Positions 53,797 through 63,152 of a stretch of 64,000 nt of DNA are shown here, one piece after another. The stretch is from an uncultured Cetobacterium sp. Its GTDB lineage: Bacteria; Fusobacteriota; Fusobacteriia; Fusobacteriales; Fusobacteriaceae. The stretch spans positions 124,001 to 188,000 of the forward strand of contig CAKOHT010000002.1 in NCBI GenBank assembly GCA_934085975.1. The letters run 5' to 3'. Under the pieces are notes generated by a model. That model made no database searches. It was given only the letters and a program-made list of their open reading frames with translations, and was not told the DNA's origin. A program made the position numbers and the translations under genes. How positions within the stretch are numbered: the first letter of the stretch is position 1; each line of letters opens with the position of its first letter.

Positions 53797-55232
53797 TACT
53801 TAACCTCTTCTAAAGCTTTCTTCACTCCATTTTTATCTATATTTTCTAAGTATTTTGCCACTAACTCAGTCATTCCCTCCACTGAATTTAAATCCATATC
53901 CCAGTGATTTTCTAATCCTAATACAGATTTAACTATGTTTTCATAGTTATTCTCTTGCCATAAATCTGCATACATATCTAAGTGATGTCTATCATCTCTT
54001 AACTGGATAGCATCTCCATTTTCTCTAACACCTTTATAGAATCTTATTAAAGCTGCTAAAGAGAATAGAAGTCTCTTAGGTAGTTTTCCTGTTCTTTTGT
54101 ATGTCTCTAAAATTTGTGGAAGTATTCTAGATTTATACTTAGCCATTGAGTTTAATGAGATATCCATTAACATATGTTTTACATATGGATTTTTAAATCT
54201 ATTGATTACAGCATCTTTAAACTCTTTTAACTCCTTCTCATCCATATCTAAAGCTGGAATAATCTCCTCATCTATTGCTAATTCAATGAAGTTTCTAATA
54301 TCATCATTTTCCATAGCTTCTCTAACTGTATCTATTCCATATAGGTATGAAACTGGAACCATAGCTGTATGAGCTCCATTTAATATTCCTACTTTTCTCA
54401 TTTTATATGGTTTTAAATCGTCAACTATTAAGATATTTAGATTTAATCCCTCTAACTTTAACTCTCTTGTTAATATATCTTTTGGTCCTTGAATTACAAA
54501 TAGGTAGAAGTATTCTCCAGTTGTTATAAAATTATCCTCATAACCTAACTCTTTTGTTAATTCCTCTTTCTCACCTCTTGGGTATCCTGTAACAATTCTA
54601 TCAACTAATGTTGAACACCAGATATTTCCATTTATTAACCAGTTTTTAAAGTCCTCTCCTAAGTTCCAAAGATCAGCATATTTTAGAACCATCTTTCTTA
54701 ACTCTTCACCGTTATAATCGATTAGTTCACATGGCATTAAAATAAATCCTTTAGTCATATCTCCATTGAAAGTTACAAATCTTTCATGCATCAATCTTGT
54801 TAACTTTCCTGGGAATGTACTTTGAGGAGCATCCTCATATTTATCCTCTGCACTAAAAGCTATTCCAGCTTCAGTTGTATTAGATACAATAAATCTCATC
54901 TCTGGGTTATGAGCTAGTTGTAAATACTCTTGGAAGTTTTTATAAATAGGTATCTCTCTATTTATAGATGAGATTACAGTGTAATCTTTAACAACTTCTC
55001 CACTTTCATTTATTCCTCTAATTATTGCTGTATATAATCCATCTTGAGTATCTAATAGTGGAACTGCATCAAAATCAATTGGTCTTACTACCGCTACTCC
55101 AGCGTTTAAATCTGTATTTTTATTTATTATGTCTAATTGCCAATCAAAGAAACATCTTAAAAAATTTCCCTCTCCAAATTGAATTACTTTCTCTCCATAT
55201 TTTGGTAAATTTAACTCTTCTCTAGTTAACAT
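53796..55232 (-). CDS. uxaB: Tagaturonate reductase (altronate oxidoreductase)
   Basis: Encodes 478 residues. Mannitol-dehydrogenase/UxaB family: nucleotide-binding VIQFGEGNFLRCFFDWQLD (16-34), FIVSNTTEAGIAF, CELIDYNGEELRKMVLKYA, KVGILNGAHTAMVPVSYLYG and the C-terminal LFSLAALIRFYKGVRENG. NADH-dependent reduction of tagaturonate to altronate. First gene of uxaB-uxaA-dctP-dctQ-dctM-uxaC, with a promoter upstream and a divergent GntR gene. Confidence 0.95.
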   Translation of the reverse strand: MLTREELNLPKYGEKVIQFGEGNFLRCFFDWQLDIINKNTDLNAGVAVVRPIDFDAVPLLDTQDGLYTAIIRGINESGEVVKDYTVISSINREIPIYKNFQEYLQLAHNPEMRFIVSNTTEAGIAFSAEDKYEDAPQSTFPGKLTRLMHERFVTFNGDMTKGFILMPCELIDYNGEELRKMVLKYADLWNLGEDFKNWLINGNIWCSTLVDRIVTGYPRGEKEELTKELGYEDNFITTGEYFYLFVIQGPKDILTRELKLEGLNLNILIVDDLKPYKMRKVGILNGAHTAMVPVSYLYGIDTVREAMENDDIRNFIELAIDEEIIPALDMDEKELKEFKDAVINRFKNPYVKHMLMDISLNSMAKYKSRILPQILETYKRTGKLPKRLLFSLAALIRFYKGVRENGDAIQLRDDRHHLDMYADLWQENNYENIVKSVLGLENHWDMDLNSVEGMTELVAKYLENIDKNGVKKALEEVK

Positions 55233-55273
55233 TTTTTTCTCCTTATTCTGTGATATATCAGTATTATATTACA

Positions 55274-55302
55274 AATATATTATAAATAAAAATAAAAATC
55301 AA
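55274..55302 (-). promoter_or_regulatory. Probable promoter of the uxaB operon
   Basis: On the minus strand TTGATT (55297-55302), 17-base spacer, TATATT (55274-55279). Confidence 0.5.
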
Positions 55303-55338
55303 GCTTTTTAGAAAAATTTAATCAATAATTATAGTTTA

Positions 55339-55399
55339 CGTTCTTTTTAAGAACGATTTTTTATTTTGTGTTGGTTTTTTAAAAAAAATATTATATACT
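55339..55399 (+). promoter_or_regulatory. Inverted repeat and promoter upstream of the first GntR gene
   Basis: CGTTCTT-TTT-AAGAACG (55339-55355) is a perfect 7-3-7 inverted repeat between the divergent promoters and a good candidate operator. TTGGTT (55371-55376), 17-base spacer, TATACT (55394-55399) form the GntR promoter. Confidence 0.55.
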
Positions 55400-55427
55400 A
55401 TTAATATAAAAAAATAGGGAGTTATAT

Positions 55428-56072
55428 ATGAAAAGTTTAAAAGACAAAGCTTATGATGAGTTAAAGGAGTTAATTATTTCTGGAAAATTAGAAGCAAATG
55501 AAAGAATTGATGAAGATTTCTTATCAAAATCACTTAATGTCAGTCGTACTCCTGTTAGAGAAGCTATCAATCGACTTGAACAAGAGGGCTGGATTAATAT
55601 AGTTCCAAGAAAAGGGATGTTTGTTAACAATATCTCACTTAAAGAGATTAATGATATTTTCCAAGTTAGAAGTAATCTAGAGCCTATCATTCTTGAAATG
55701 GCTTTCTATAAAATTAATAGAGAAGATTTAATCAGTTTAAAAGAAAAATTTTTAGATTTTTCAAATAAAAATTCTTTAACACCTGAAGAGAAAAAGGAGT
55801 TAGATACTTTAGACAATGAGTTGCATCTATTAATTTTAAGAAACTGCAACAACAATTTTATTATTAAAATGATGGAAAATGTTTATGAGCATAATATGAG
55901 AATTAGAAATATAAGTTCTCAGCCACCAATTAGAAGATTTGATGCTATTAAAGAGCATATCAACATCATTGAATCAATTTTAAATGACAATCTTCTAAAT
56001 GCAATAGAGGAACTAAAAAATCATAATTTAAAAGCTAAAGAGGGATTCTTCCATAGTTTAATTGAACAATAA
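55428..56072 (+). CDS. GntR-family (FadR/FCD) regulator, probable uxa regulator
   Basis: Encodes 214 residues. N-terminal winged helix with LKDKAYDELKELIISGKL and LSKSLNVSRTPVREAINRLEQEGWINIVPRKG (residues 1-65), then an FCD effector domain with metal ligands expected at D, H and H (LDNELHLLILRNCNNNFI; IKEHINIIESIL). UxuR/ExuR-type regulators of hexuronate genes belong here. Divergent from uxaB across a shared palindrome, so it probably represses that operon until a uronate binds. Confidence 0.9.
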   Translation: MKSLKDKAYDELKELIISGKLEANERIDEDFLSKSLNVSRTPVREAINRLEQEGWINIVPRKGMFVNNISLKEINDIFQVRSNLEPIILEMAFYKINREDLISLKEKFLDFSNKNSLTPEEKKELDTLDNELHLLILRNCNNNFIIKMMENVYEHNMRIRNISSQPPIRRFDAIKEHINIIESILNDNLLNAIEELKNHNLKAKEGFFHSLIEQ

Positions 56073-56106
56073 AAAAAGAGATTTGATAGCCCAAATCTCT
56101 TTTTTA
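56072..56106. terminator. Bidirectional terminator
   Basis: AAAAAAGAGATTTG (56072-56085) pairs with CAAATCTCTTTTTT (56092-56105); it lies between the convergent GntR and kduD genes. Confidence 0.88.
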
Positions 56107-56115
56107 TTTTAATAA

Positions 56116-56877
56116 TTATCTAACTAACCATCCACCATCGATAGCTAAAATATGTCCATTTATATAATCTGCTGCCTTTGATGATAAGAATATTGCTCCT
56201 CCAACGAGATCTGATGTTTGTCCCCATCTTTCTGCTGGTATTCTTCCTAATATCTCTGCATTTCTTTTCTCGTCAGCTCTAATTGGTGCTGTATTTGCTG
56301 TTTCTATATATCCTGGTGCTATTGCATTTACTTGGATATTATCTACTGCTAACTCATTTGCAAAAGCTTTTGTAAGTCCAGCTACTCCGTGCTTACTTGC
56401 TGTGTATGATGGAACGAATTTTCCACCTTGGAATGATAACATTGAAGCTATGTTTATTATCTTTCCTCCACCTTGCTTTTTCATCTCTATTGCTGCAGTT
56501 TTACTTAAATAATAAATTGATGATAAGTTTAAATCAATAACTTGCTGCCAGTCACTATTTGGTCCCTCTAAAATTGGTGATCTTTTTATTGTTCCAGCAT
56601 TATTTACTAGGATATCAACTCTTCCAAAAGCTTCCATACATTTACTAACTGCTTCCATAGCTACATCTTCTTTTGATAGATCTCCAGTTGCATAAGCAAC
56701 TTTTCTTCCTAGTCCTTCAACCTCTTTTATAACATTTTCCATATTATCATCATTATATGTGAATATGAATAGATCTGCTCCTGCTTTTGCAAGTCCCATT
56801 GCTAGTGCATTTCCTATTCCTACATTTCCTCCAGTCACCATTGCAACTTTTCCCTCTAAATTAAACATATTTAACAT
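56116..56877 (-). CDS. kduD: 2-dehydro-3-deoxy-D-gluconate 5-dehydrogenase
   Basis: Encodes 253 residues, classical SDR. Cofactor loop VTGGNVGIGNALA (15-27), NNAGT, catalytic Ser in IINIASMLSFQGG, YTASKHG (Tyr/Lys pair), and C-terminal GHILAIDGGWLVR. Reduces 2,5-diketo-3-deoxygluconate to 2-keto-3-deoxygluconate, downstream of KduI in breakdown of unsaturated uronates from pectin or glycosaminoglycans. Third gene of gntR-kduI-kduD. Confidence 0.93.
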   Translation of the reverse strand: MLNMFNLEGKVAMVTGGNVGIGNALAMGLAKAGADLFIFTYNDDNMENVIKEVEGLGRKVAYATGDLSKEDVAMEAVSKCMEAFGRVDILVNNAGTIKRSPILEGPNSDWQQVIDLNLSSIYYLSKTAAIEMKKQGGGKIINIASMLSFQGGKFVPSYTASKHGVAGLTKAFANELAVDNIQVNAIAPGYIETANTAPIRADEKRNAEILGRIPAERWGQTSDLVGGAIFLSSKAADYINGHILAIDGGWLVR

Positions 56878-56918
56878 TTATTTCTCCCTCCTTAATTAAA
56901 ACCTTGTAACCTATTATT

Positions 56919-57755
56919 CTATTTTAACTGATCCATTGGAACATGATCCATATCAGTAAATGTTTGATTTTCTCCAGCCATTCCCCAGATAAATGTATAG
57001 TTTTTAGTTCCTACACCTGAGTGAATTGACCAAGATGGCGATATTACCGCTTGCTCATTAGCCATTACAATATGACGAGTTTCTTGAGGTTGTCCCATTA
57101 AATGAAATACTCTTGAATTCTCATCCATATCAAAATAGAAATAAACTTCCATTCTTCTCTCATGTGTATGTGTAGGCATAGTGTTCCACATGTTGTTTGG
57201 ATCTAACTCTGTCATTCCCATTACAAGTTGACACGATTTACAAACTGCAGGGTGAACATATTGGAATATAGTTCTCTTATTTGAATTTTCTAAATCCCCT
57301 AACTGAACTTTATTAGCTGTTGTTCTATCGATTTTTACAGTTGGATATCCTACGTGTGCTGGCGATGAGTTTATATAAAATTTAGCTGGCTTATCTCCAG
57401 AGTTTGATATAAATGTTAACTCTTTATTTCCCATTCCAACATACAATCCATCTTTAGCTTCCATGTTGTACTCTGTTCCATCAATGATTACTTTTCCAGC
57501 TCCACCAACGTTTATAATTCCAAGCTCTCTTCTTTCTAAGAAAAACTCAGATCCTAACTCTTTACACCCTTCTAATTTTACTTCAGTTTCAACTGGCATA
57601 ATTCCTCCAGCTATAACTCTATCCACATGAGAATACATTAAGTTAACTTCATCAGCAACGAAAACTGTTTCCATTAAATAATGCTTTCTTAACTCCTCTG
57701 TTGTATAGTGTTTTGAATCCTCTGGATGATTTGCATATCTTATATCTAATCTCAT
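56919..57755 (-). CDS. kduI: 5-dehydro-4-deoxy-D-glucuronate isomerase
   Basis: Encodes 278 residues, normal length, double cupin. The zinc site is visible as [17 protein letters not shown] (two His and Glu) with the final His in [24 protein letters not shown]-terminus [23 protein letters not shown] is typical. Converts 5-keto-4-deoxyuronate to 2,5-diketo-3-deoxygluconate. 22 bases after the second GntR regulator and 41 before kduD. Confidence 0.96.
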   Translation of the reverse strand: MRLDIRYANHPEDSKHYTTEELRKHYLMETVFVADEVNLMYSHVDRVIAGGIMPVETEVKLEGCKELGSEFFLERRELGIINVGGAGKVIIDGTEYNMEAKDGLYVGMGNKELTFISNSGDKPAKFYINSSPAHVGYPTVKIDRTTANKVQLGDLENSNKRTIFQYVHPAVCKSCQLVMGMTELDPNNMWNTMPTHTHERRMEVYFYFDMDENSRVFHLMGQPQETRHIVMANEQAVISPSWSIHSGVGTKNYTFIWGMAGENQTFTDMDHVPMDQLK

Positions 57756-57777
57756 TTTACACTCCCTATCTAAATTT

Positions 57778-58446
57778 TTATTTTTTAAAATATTGTGAAA
57801 ATTCCCCCTGAATTAACTCTTGTAATCTTTTTATTCCACTATATAGATGTTCTGTTATTATCTCCTCAACTTTTTCTACGTTTTTATCTTTTATAGCATC
57901 TACTAACTTTTTATGATCTTCGTAGATAGCTTTAAAATTCTTTACCTCAAGTATATCTAACATCTTAAATCTTTTATAATGTATTTGAGCCTTCTCTAAC
58001 TGTTCCCAGATAAATATATTTTTAGTTAGTTCATACCAAAGTTTATGGAGCTGGCAATCTAAATCGTAAAACTCCTTTGTTTCAAACTCTCTCTTTAAAA
58101 GAAGCTCTTGCAGTTTTAAGTTATACTCCATTTCTGCAATAAATTTATCGTTCATCATCTCTATAGCATCTTTTATAATTTGTTTTTCCAAGACAACTCT
58201 CATGTAGATACTTTGCCTTATAATATCCATATCTAATAGACTCACATAGCTCGATTTAAACGGCTCACTTTCAACCAACCCTATCGAATTTAATTTTCTT
58301 AGTATGTCTCTACTTGGAGTTCTTGAAACTCCATATGTTTTACTTATCTCTTGCTCTGTAATTATTTGACCTGGTTTATATTCTAAATTCATTATTTTTT
58401 CTTTTAAATCTTCATAGATATTTTCTGTACTATTTCTTACTGACAT
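57778..58446 (-). CDS. GntR-family (FCD) regulator of the kdu operon
   Basis: Encodes 222 residues. Winged helix at 1-65 ([44 protein letters not shown]) with an FCD domain behind ([27 protein letters not shown]). First gene of gntR-kduI-kduD; the -10 of its promoter lies inside a large inverted repeat, so autorepression relieved by a KDG-type metabolite is likely. Distinct from the regulator at 55428 (little identity outside the HTH). Confidence 0.9.
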   Translation of the reverse strand: MSVRNSTENIYEDLKEKIMNLEYKPGQIITEQEISKTYGVSRTPSRDILRKLNSIGLVESEPFKSSYVSLLDMDIIRQSIYMRVVLEKQIIKDAIEMMNDKFIAEMEYNLKLQELLLKREFETKEFYDLDCQLHKLWYELTKNIFIWEQLEKAQIHYKRFKMLDILEVKNFKAIYEDHKKLVDAIKDKNVEKVEEIITEHLYSGIKRLQELIQGEFSQYFKK

Positions 58447-58463
58447 TTTTAACTCCTCACATT

Positions 58464-58508
58464 CATATACTATTTTTAAAATTGTATACTATATTTAATT
58501 TAGTATAC
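58464..58508. promoter_or_regulatory. Operator of the kdu regulator: TATACTA half-sites
   Basis: GTATACTA (58484-58491) and TAGTATAC (58501-58508) form an 8-9-8 inverted repeat; a third TATACTA lies at 58466-58472, 19 bases from the second. The right arm contains the -10 of the promoter. Confidence 0.65.
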
Positions 58509-58530
58509 GTTTTTGTTTCTGTTTTGTCAA
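58502..58530 (-). promoter_or_regulatory. Consensus promoter of gntR-kduI-kduD
   Basis: On the minus strand TTGACA (58525-58530), exactly 17 bases, TATACT (58502-58507). A near-consensus promoter overlapped by the operator implies strong expression unless repressed. Confidence 0.82.
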
Positions 58531-58569
58531 TTCTTTATTTCTATATTGCATCTTATTAGCGAGTACACA

Positions 58570-58606
58570 AAAATAGAGAAAATCTTTATCAGATTTTCTC
58601 TATTTT
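58570..58606. terminator. Terminator after the lipoprotein gene
   Basis: A perfect 16-bp stem (58570-58585 with 58591-58606) with a five-base loop, T-run on both strands. Confidence 0.88.
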
Positions 58607-58643
58607 GAACCATTTAAAACTTTTCAATCAGCCTCTTTTTACA

Positions 58644-59270
58644 TTACCATTTAGTTGCTGTATACTTCCCCGTTTTAGAGTTTTTTACAACATTGATATA
58701 TACAACTTTTCCAGAACTTCGATCTATATAATCAGATATTCCAGATATTAAATATGGATAATCTTGATTCAAATCGGGAGTTTCCGCTTGTACATGACTT
58801 TTTACTCTCCATAGAGGAACAGTATCTTCATAAGCCGACAAACTTAAAGCTTTGACAAAATAGTTCACATACTGAGTATTATCACTATACCACGCTTCTT
58901 CAAACATTCCATTGTGAACTCCAGCATACGTCTGCTCCACTCCCCACCATTCGTTCACAGGAGCCGAAAAACTCTCCTCTGCTGTAAATGGTCCTGCCAC
59001 ACTATAATCATACACTATATTATAACTAGCTCCTTTATTAACAAAAGTTCTTGTATAACCTTTTGCTGCTAACATATTCTGTAATGAATTTTCAAAGCTC
59101 TGTTTTTGTAATCCAGCTACTGCACTCTTTGATGAAAGATAATATGTTCCCGCTGTAACTGATTTTGGAGCATATGAATCCACAGCCACTAAATGTCCAT
59201 CCATTAAGGAAGTACATCCTTGAAATAATAGTAAAGTTAATGGAAATAGATAGGTTAATTTTTTTAACAT
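58644..59270 (-). CDS. DUF4136-like lipoprotein
   Basis: Encodes 208 residues. A lipobox (LLLFQGC, Cys19) marks a lipoprotein. The mature domain begins YAPKSVTAGTYYLSSKSAV and continues with a helix LQKQSFENSLQNMLAAKGYT and beta strands (SYNIVYDYSV), the layout of DUF4136-type envelope lipoproteins, with a longer aromatic insert (NEWWGVEQTYAGVHNGMFEEAW). Role unknown. The same-strand patatin gene does not precede it closely enough to show co-transcription. Confidence 0.7.
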   Translation of the reverse strand: MLKKLTYLFPLTLLLFQGCTSLMDGHLVAVDSYAPKSVTAGTYYLSSKSAVAGLQKQSFENSLQNMLAAKGYTRTFVNKGASYNIVYDYSVAGPFTAEESFSAPVNEWWGVEQTYAGVHNGMFEEAWYSDNTQYVNYFVKALSLSAYEDTVPLWRVKSHVQAETPDLNQDYPYLISGISDYIDRSSGKVVYINVVKNSKTGKYTATKW

Positions 59271-59352
59271 AATAAAAGCCTCCTTGAACTTATCTTCTTT
59301 AGAATAACTTTACTATAAGCTCTTTACTCTTCCTTTATTTCTTTTTTACAAA

Positions 59353-61662
59353 TTAAAATACATATCCTATATGTACTTGAAATAACATTTCATTGTTTAA
59401 AACATTGTTTGAAATTGAAAAGTCCATCGGTCCTAAGAATGTATCCCAACCAATTCCAACTCCATACCCTTGCTTTTTCATATCCCAAATCTCTTTTTCA
59501 CTTTCAAAACCTGAATAATAGTTGTATGTTCCCACATTGTAGTTAAAACTTAAATACAAATTTTGTGCAACCGTATATTGAAGTCCCAAACTTCCCATGA
59601 AAAAGTTATCTGTGTACACTGATGATATCGGCAAACCTACAAAAGCATAGTTTCTTCTCATTGGGTCACTTTTTAATCCTCCTAAATTGAAAAGTTCAGA
59701 TAGAGGTGTATTCCTAGCATTATACATCTGTCCCCCGTTTATTCCAGTGTTTAGGGACCATTTACTACTCAGTTGAATATATTTCATCACCATCATTGAA
59801 TATCCTTCAAAAGAGTTCCCCTCTTTTGCGTTTGTTTCAGAGAACACTTGTAATAGACCTTGCCCTCCTTTTGTCGCATATTCTGACTGATTCATTGTAT
59901 CATAGTAAAAACTAAATGTGTTTGTAAAGTATGAGCCATCCTTTTTAAAATAGGAAAAATTTTTAATTTTTTCTCCAGAGGAATAATTTGTTTGCATATT
60001 TTTATAGCTCAGTGTATATCCCGCAATTATATTATTAAGTATAGTTGTCCCGATCGATAAGTTAGTTTCGAAGGTATTATTTTCATAGGTTGAAACATTG
60101 TCTCCACCTTTATATAAAAATATAGGATTTAAACCGTATCCCAATTCTACTGAAACCAGCAACTTATAATCCCAAATATTATACTGAGTCATATCTGTCA
60201 ACGATATTTTAGGGTATCTCGAAAATTCAGCTTTCAGAGTATAATTTTTTTGAGAAAGATTAAACTTATTAAATACTGGTATCTCTGCCACAGCCCCCAA
60301 TCCAGCACCATAGTTTGAAACATAGGACATTCCAACCTTTAATTTTGTATCCAATTTTTCTCTCACAGTAAAGTTGACTGTATCACCATCAACTGTATAG
60401 AAGACTCTATCTACAAAGTTTTTAGCAAATATCTTCTCTGTCCATAAGTTTAAATCACTTACAGTCATTTCACCTTTTTCTGGTCTTAACTTTTCTACCT
60501 CTTTCATTGTCAATAGGTCATTTCCATGAATATTTATATTTTTTATATCAAATTTTCTACTTTTCATCCTCTCTTTCTTTAAGTTTATCTCTGCATATCT
60601 CTCTTTATCAGTCAATTTAGTAAGAGCATAATCCAATTTTTCTGTTGCAATCTCCCCCTCTTTTACCAATTTTAATAGATTATCAAAATCTAAAGTGCTA
60701 TGTTTTTTTACATCAGGAGTAATTAAAATATCTGGATAGTGTGTTTGAATCTCAGTATTTTTATCACCATTATATGTCGATAATTTATCCAGTATTTGAA
60801 TTATATTTGAGTTGTCGGTTATAACAATTGGTTCCGCAGCTATATCTACCCCTATAACTATATCCGCCCCCATATTTATAGCTTGTAAAACTGGAAAATT
60901 ATCTGCAACACCTCCGTCCACATAGTAGTTATCATCCTCTCTTATAGGATCCAGAAATGTTGGAATAGCCATACTTTTCAAAGTTGCTAAAGCTAAATCC
61001 CCACTATTTAGTTCCACTGATTCACCAGTTTGTAAGTTTGTTGTCATGGCTCTAAAAGGTATTGGGAAATCTTTAAATTCATTTATATTCTCCGCTCTAG
61101 CAAAAATCTTTTTTAATTCCAAGTATATATACTCCCCATTTAATACTCCCATTGGCAATGAAAGATTGTACTCTTTTGTCAATGAAACGTACAGAGGATA
61201 TTTATTTGATTGCGTCTTTTGAACGATTCCCTCCAAATCTCTATTTGAAGAATTTCTAAACAAATCATAAAACTGTAAATCTGTCACTATTTTTTCAATC
61301 TCATCTGGTGTATACCCAACAGAGTACATAGCAGCTATTATACTTCCTGCACTGGTTCCAACTATATAATCTATTGGTATTTGATATTTTTCCAATGTTT
61401 TTAAAACACCAATATGTGCAGCACCCTTAGCTCCACCGCCACTCAGTACCAGCCCTATTTTAGGTCTTGCCACATTCTGATTTTTTATGAAAGTTTGCCT
61501 TAAAGCCTCCAAATTTTTTCTCTTTAATTCCAACTCCTGTATCTGTTTATCAATTTCTTTTATCTTCTCCGCCGTTGTATTGACTCTATTTTCTGGACCC
61601 TCAACTGCAAAAATAGACAAAGAAATTGCTAAAAACAACACTATTTTTTTTAGATTTCCCAT
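59353..61662 (-). CDS. Patatin-like phospholipase autotransporter (type Vd, FplA/PlpD-like)
   Basis: Encodes 769 residues. Signal peptide 1-20, coiled-coil helix about 30-60 (EKIKEIDKQIQELELKRKN), patatin domain about 67-350 with oxyanion loop GLVLSGGGAKG (70-80), nucleophile S104 in GTSAG and catalytic D249 in DGG, then a POTRA domain (MKSRKFDIKNINIHGNDLL, about 360-440) and a 16-strand Omp85-type barrel to the C-terminal HIGYVF. This is the type Vd secretion design; Fusobacterium nucleatum FplA is an A1 phospholipase with lipid-binding roles at the surface. All catalytic residues are intact. Confidence 0.93.
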   Translation of the reverse strand: MGNLKKIVLFLAISLSIFAVEGPENRVNTTAEKIKEIDKQIQELELKRKNLEALRQTFIKNQNVARPKIGLVLSGGGAKGAAHIGVLKTLEKYQIPIDYIVGTSAGSIIAAMYSVGYTPDEIEKIVTDLQFYDLFRNSSNRDLEGIVQKTQSNKYPLYVSLTKEYNLSLPMGVLNGEYIYLELKKIFARAENINEFKDFPIPFRAMTTNLQTGESVELNSGDLALATLKSMAIPTFLDPIREDDNYYVDGGVADNFPVLQAINMGADIVIGVDIAAEPIVITDNSNIIQILDKLSTYNGDKNTEIQTHYPDILITPDVKKHSTLDFDNLLKLVKEGEIATEKLDYALTKLTDKERYAEINLKKERMKSRKFDIKNINIHGNDLLTMKEVEKLRPEKGEMTVSDLNLWTEKIFAKNFVDRVFYTVDGDTVNFTVREKLDTKLKVGMSYVSNYGAGLGAVAEIPVFNKFNLSQKNYTLKAEFSRYPKISLTDMTQYNIWDYKLLVSVELGYGLNPIFLYKGGDNVSTYENNTFETNLSIGTTILNNIIAGYTLSYKNMQTNYSSGEKIKNFSYFKKDGSYFTNTFSFYYDTMNQSEYATKGGQGLLQVFSETNAKEGNSFEGYSMMVMKYIQLSSKWSLNTGINGGQMYNARNTPLSELFNLGGLKSDPMRRNYAFVGLPISSVYTDNFFMGSLGLQYTVAQNLYLSFNYNVGTYNYYSGFESEKEIWDMKKQGYGVGIGWDTFLGPMDFSISNNVLNNEMLFQVHIGYVF

Positions 61663-61688
61663 CTAGTTTTTAATCCTCCCATATTATT

Positions 61689-62432
61689 TTAATCTTTTGA
61701 TGATAATATTCCTGATCCAATTATAAGTCCTAATATTACATTAGTAAGTAAAATTCCAGTTATTACCTCTATAACAACCAAGAATTGTGCTAGCATCGTC
61801 AGCGGATACACATCTCCGTATCCTACTGTTGTTATCGTTATAAAGCTAAAATAGATATGTTTAAAATAAAACTCAATCTGTGGTAAATCTTGAGTTATAC
61901 CATTAAAAACCTGCTTTGAACTAAATAAACTAAGTATAGTATATAGTAGTCCAAAACTTATAGCAATAGTTATATAAGTGGTTATTACGACAACTACATC
62001 TTTTGGAACCACTTTTCTCCTCCGCCTTAGGAAATCCGCAAAAACATACTTCAATATTATTATATGACAAGCTATTAAAAGAAGTATATTTATGAAAGAT
62101 AAAAAATAAAAAAAATATTTTAAACTGCTCTCATTCTCATTTATATTCAAAGAATAGTTTACAATCGGTACCAGTATTAAGTAATAAAAAATTAAAGCTG
62201 TAGCTTTTAACGGTCCATCTCTAAATAAAAAATTTTTTTGTTTTAAAAATACTATCGGCAGTATACTAAAAAATATTTTTACTGCACTCAGTCCTATTTC
62301 CAAAAAATCTATCCTCAATTTATTTTTATCCACTAATATATGTGCCACTATTGATATTAAAACTGCTACCACTCCAGATAAAGTAGCACTTTTTAAAAAA
62401 TTGTGTATCTGTTCTTTTTTGTATAATTTCAT
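61689..62432 (-). CDS. Two-pore-helix type potassium channel (Ion_trans_2)
   Basis: Encodes 247 residues with about six membrane helices. The selectivity filter TTVGYGDVYP lies between the last two. No RCK/KTN regulatory domain follows, so gating is not ligand-controlled by the usual route. Its start is directly next to the stop of the ABC ATPase gene, in a probable operon with an amino-acid importer, an unusual partner. Confidence 0.88.
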   Translation of the reverse strand: MKLYKKEQIHNFLKSATLSGVVAVLISIVAHILVDKNKLRIDFLEIGLSAVKIFFSILPIVFLKQKNFLFRDGPLKATALIFYYLILVPIVNYSLNINENESSLKYFFYFLSFINILLLIACHIIILKYVFADFLRRRRKVVPKDVVVVITTYITIAISFGLLYTILSLFSSKQVFNGITQDLPQIEFYFKHIYFSFITITTVGYGDVYPLTMLAQFLVVIEVITGILLTNVILGLIIGSGILSSKD

Positions 62433-63152
62433 CTATCCTCCTAGGAACTTACATAGTTCTACAGTTTTTGGATTTTCAAATACTGTTCCCGGCGGTCCCA
62501 TTTCGACTATTTTTCCTCCGCTTACAAATATTATGTAGTCGGCTACTCCCTTAGCAAACCCCATCTCATGAGTCACTAAAATCATATCTTTTTTTTCTTT
62601 CCGCAGTTCTTTAATAACTTCTAGAATCTCTTTTGTTAACGCTGGATCTAGAGCTGAAGTTGGCTCATCTAAAAGTAGAAATCTTGGTTTTAATGCCATT
62701 GCTCTTACTATTGCTACTCGTTGCTGTTGTCCTCCCGATAATTGATGTGGATATTTCTCTTTATGCTCATAAAGTTCAAATCTTTTAAGCAGTATCTCCG
62801 CTCTTTTATTTGCACCTTTAATAGACATTTTATGGACTTTTTCCAAAGGTAAAGTTATATTTTTCAAAGCTGTTAAATGTGGAAATAGATTAAATGCTTG
62901 AAACACTACTCCTATACCTTTCCTGTATTCATGAAGTTCTTTTTCCTCTTTTGGAATTTTCTCCCCATTTATCTCAATTTCACCACTATCACTCACTTCC
63001 AACCCAGCTAAAATTTTTAAGAGTGTCGATTTTCCTCCGCCAGATGGTCCTATTATAACAAGAGAATTTATATTTTTTATAGCTAAATTTAATTTGTTTA
63101 ACACAATTTGTTCTCCAAAACTTTTATATAAATTTTCAATTTTAATTTCCAT
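62433..63152 (-). CDS. Polar amino-acid ABC transporter ATPase (GlnQ/HisP-type)
   Basis: Encodes 239 residues. Walker A GPSGGGKSTLL (about 36-46), Q-loop VVFQAFNLFPH, signature LSGGQQQRVAI, Walker B FLLLDEPTSALD and H-loop THEMGFA, the last characteristic of polar amino-acid importers. Overlaps the permease gene by 11 bases. Confidence 0.95.
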   Translation of the reverse strand: MEIKIENLYKSFGEQIVLNKLNLAIKNINSLVIIGPSGGGKSTLLKILAGLEVSDSGEIEINGEKIPKEEKELHEYRKGIGVVFQAFNLFPHLTALKNITLPLEKVHKMSIKGANKRAEILLKRFELYEHKEKYPHQLSGGQQQRVAIVRAMALKPRFLLLDEPTSALDPALTKEILEVIKELRKEKKDMILVTHEMGFAKGVADYIIFVSGGKIVEMGPPGTVFENPKTVELCKFLGG

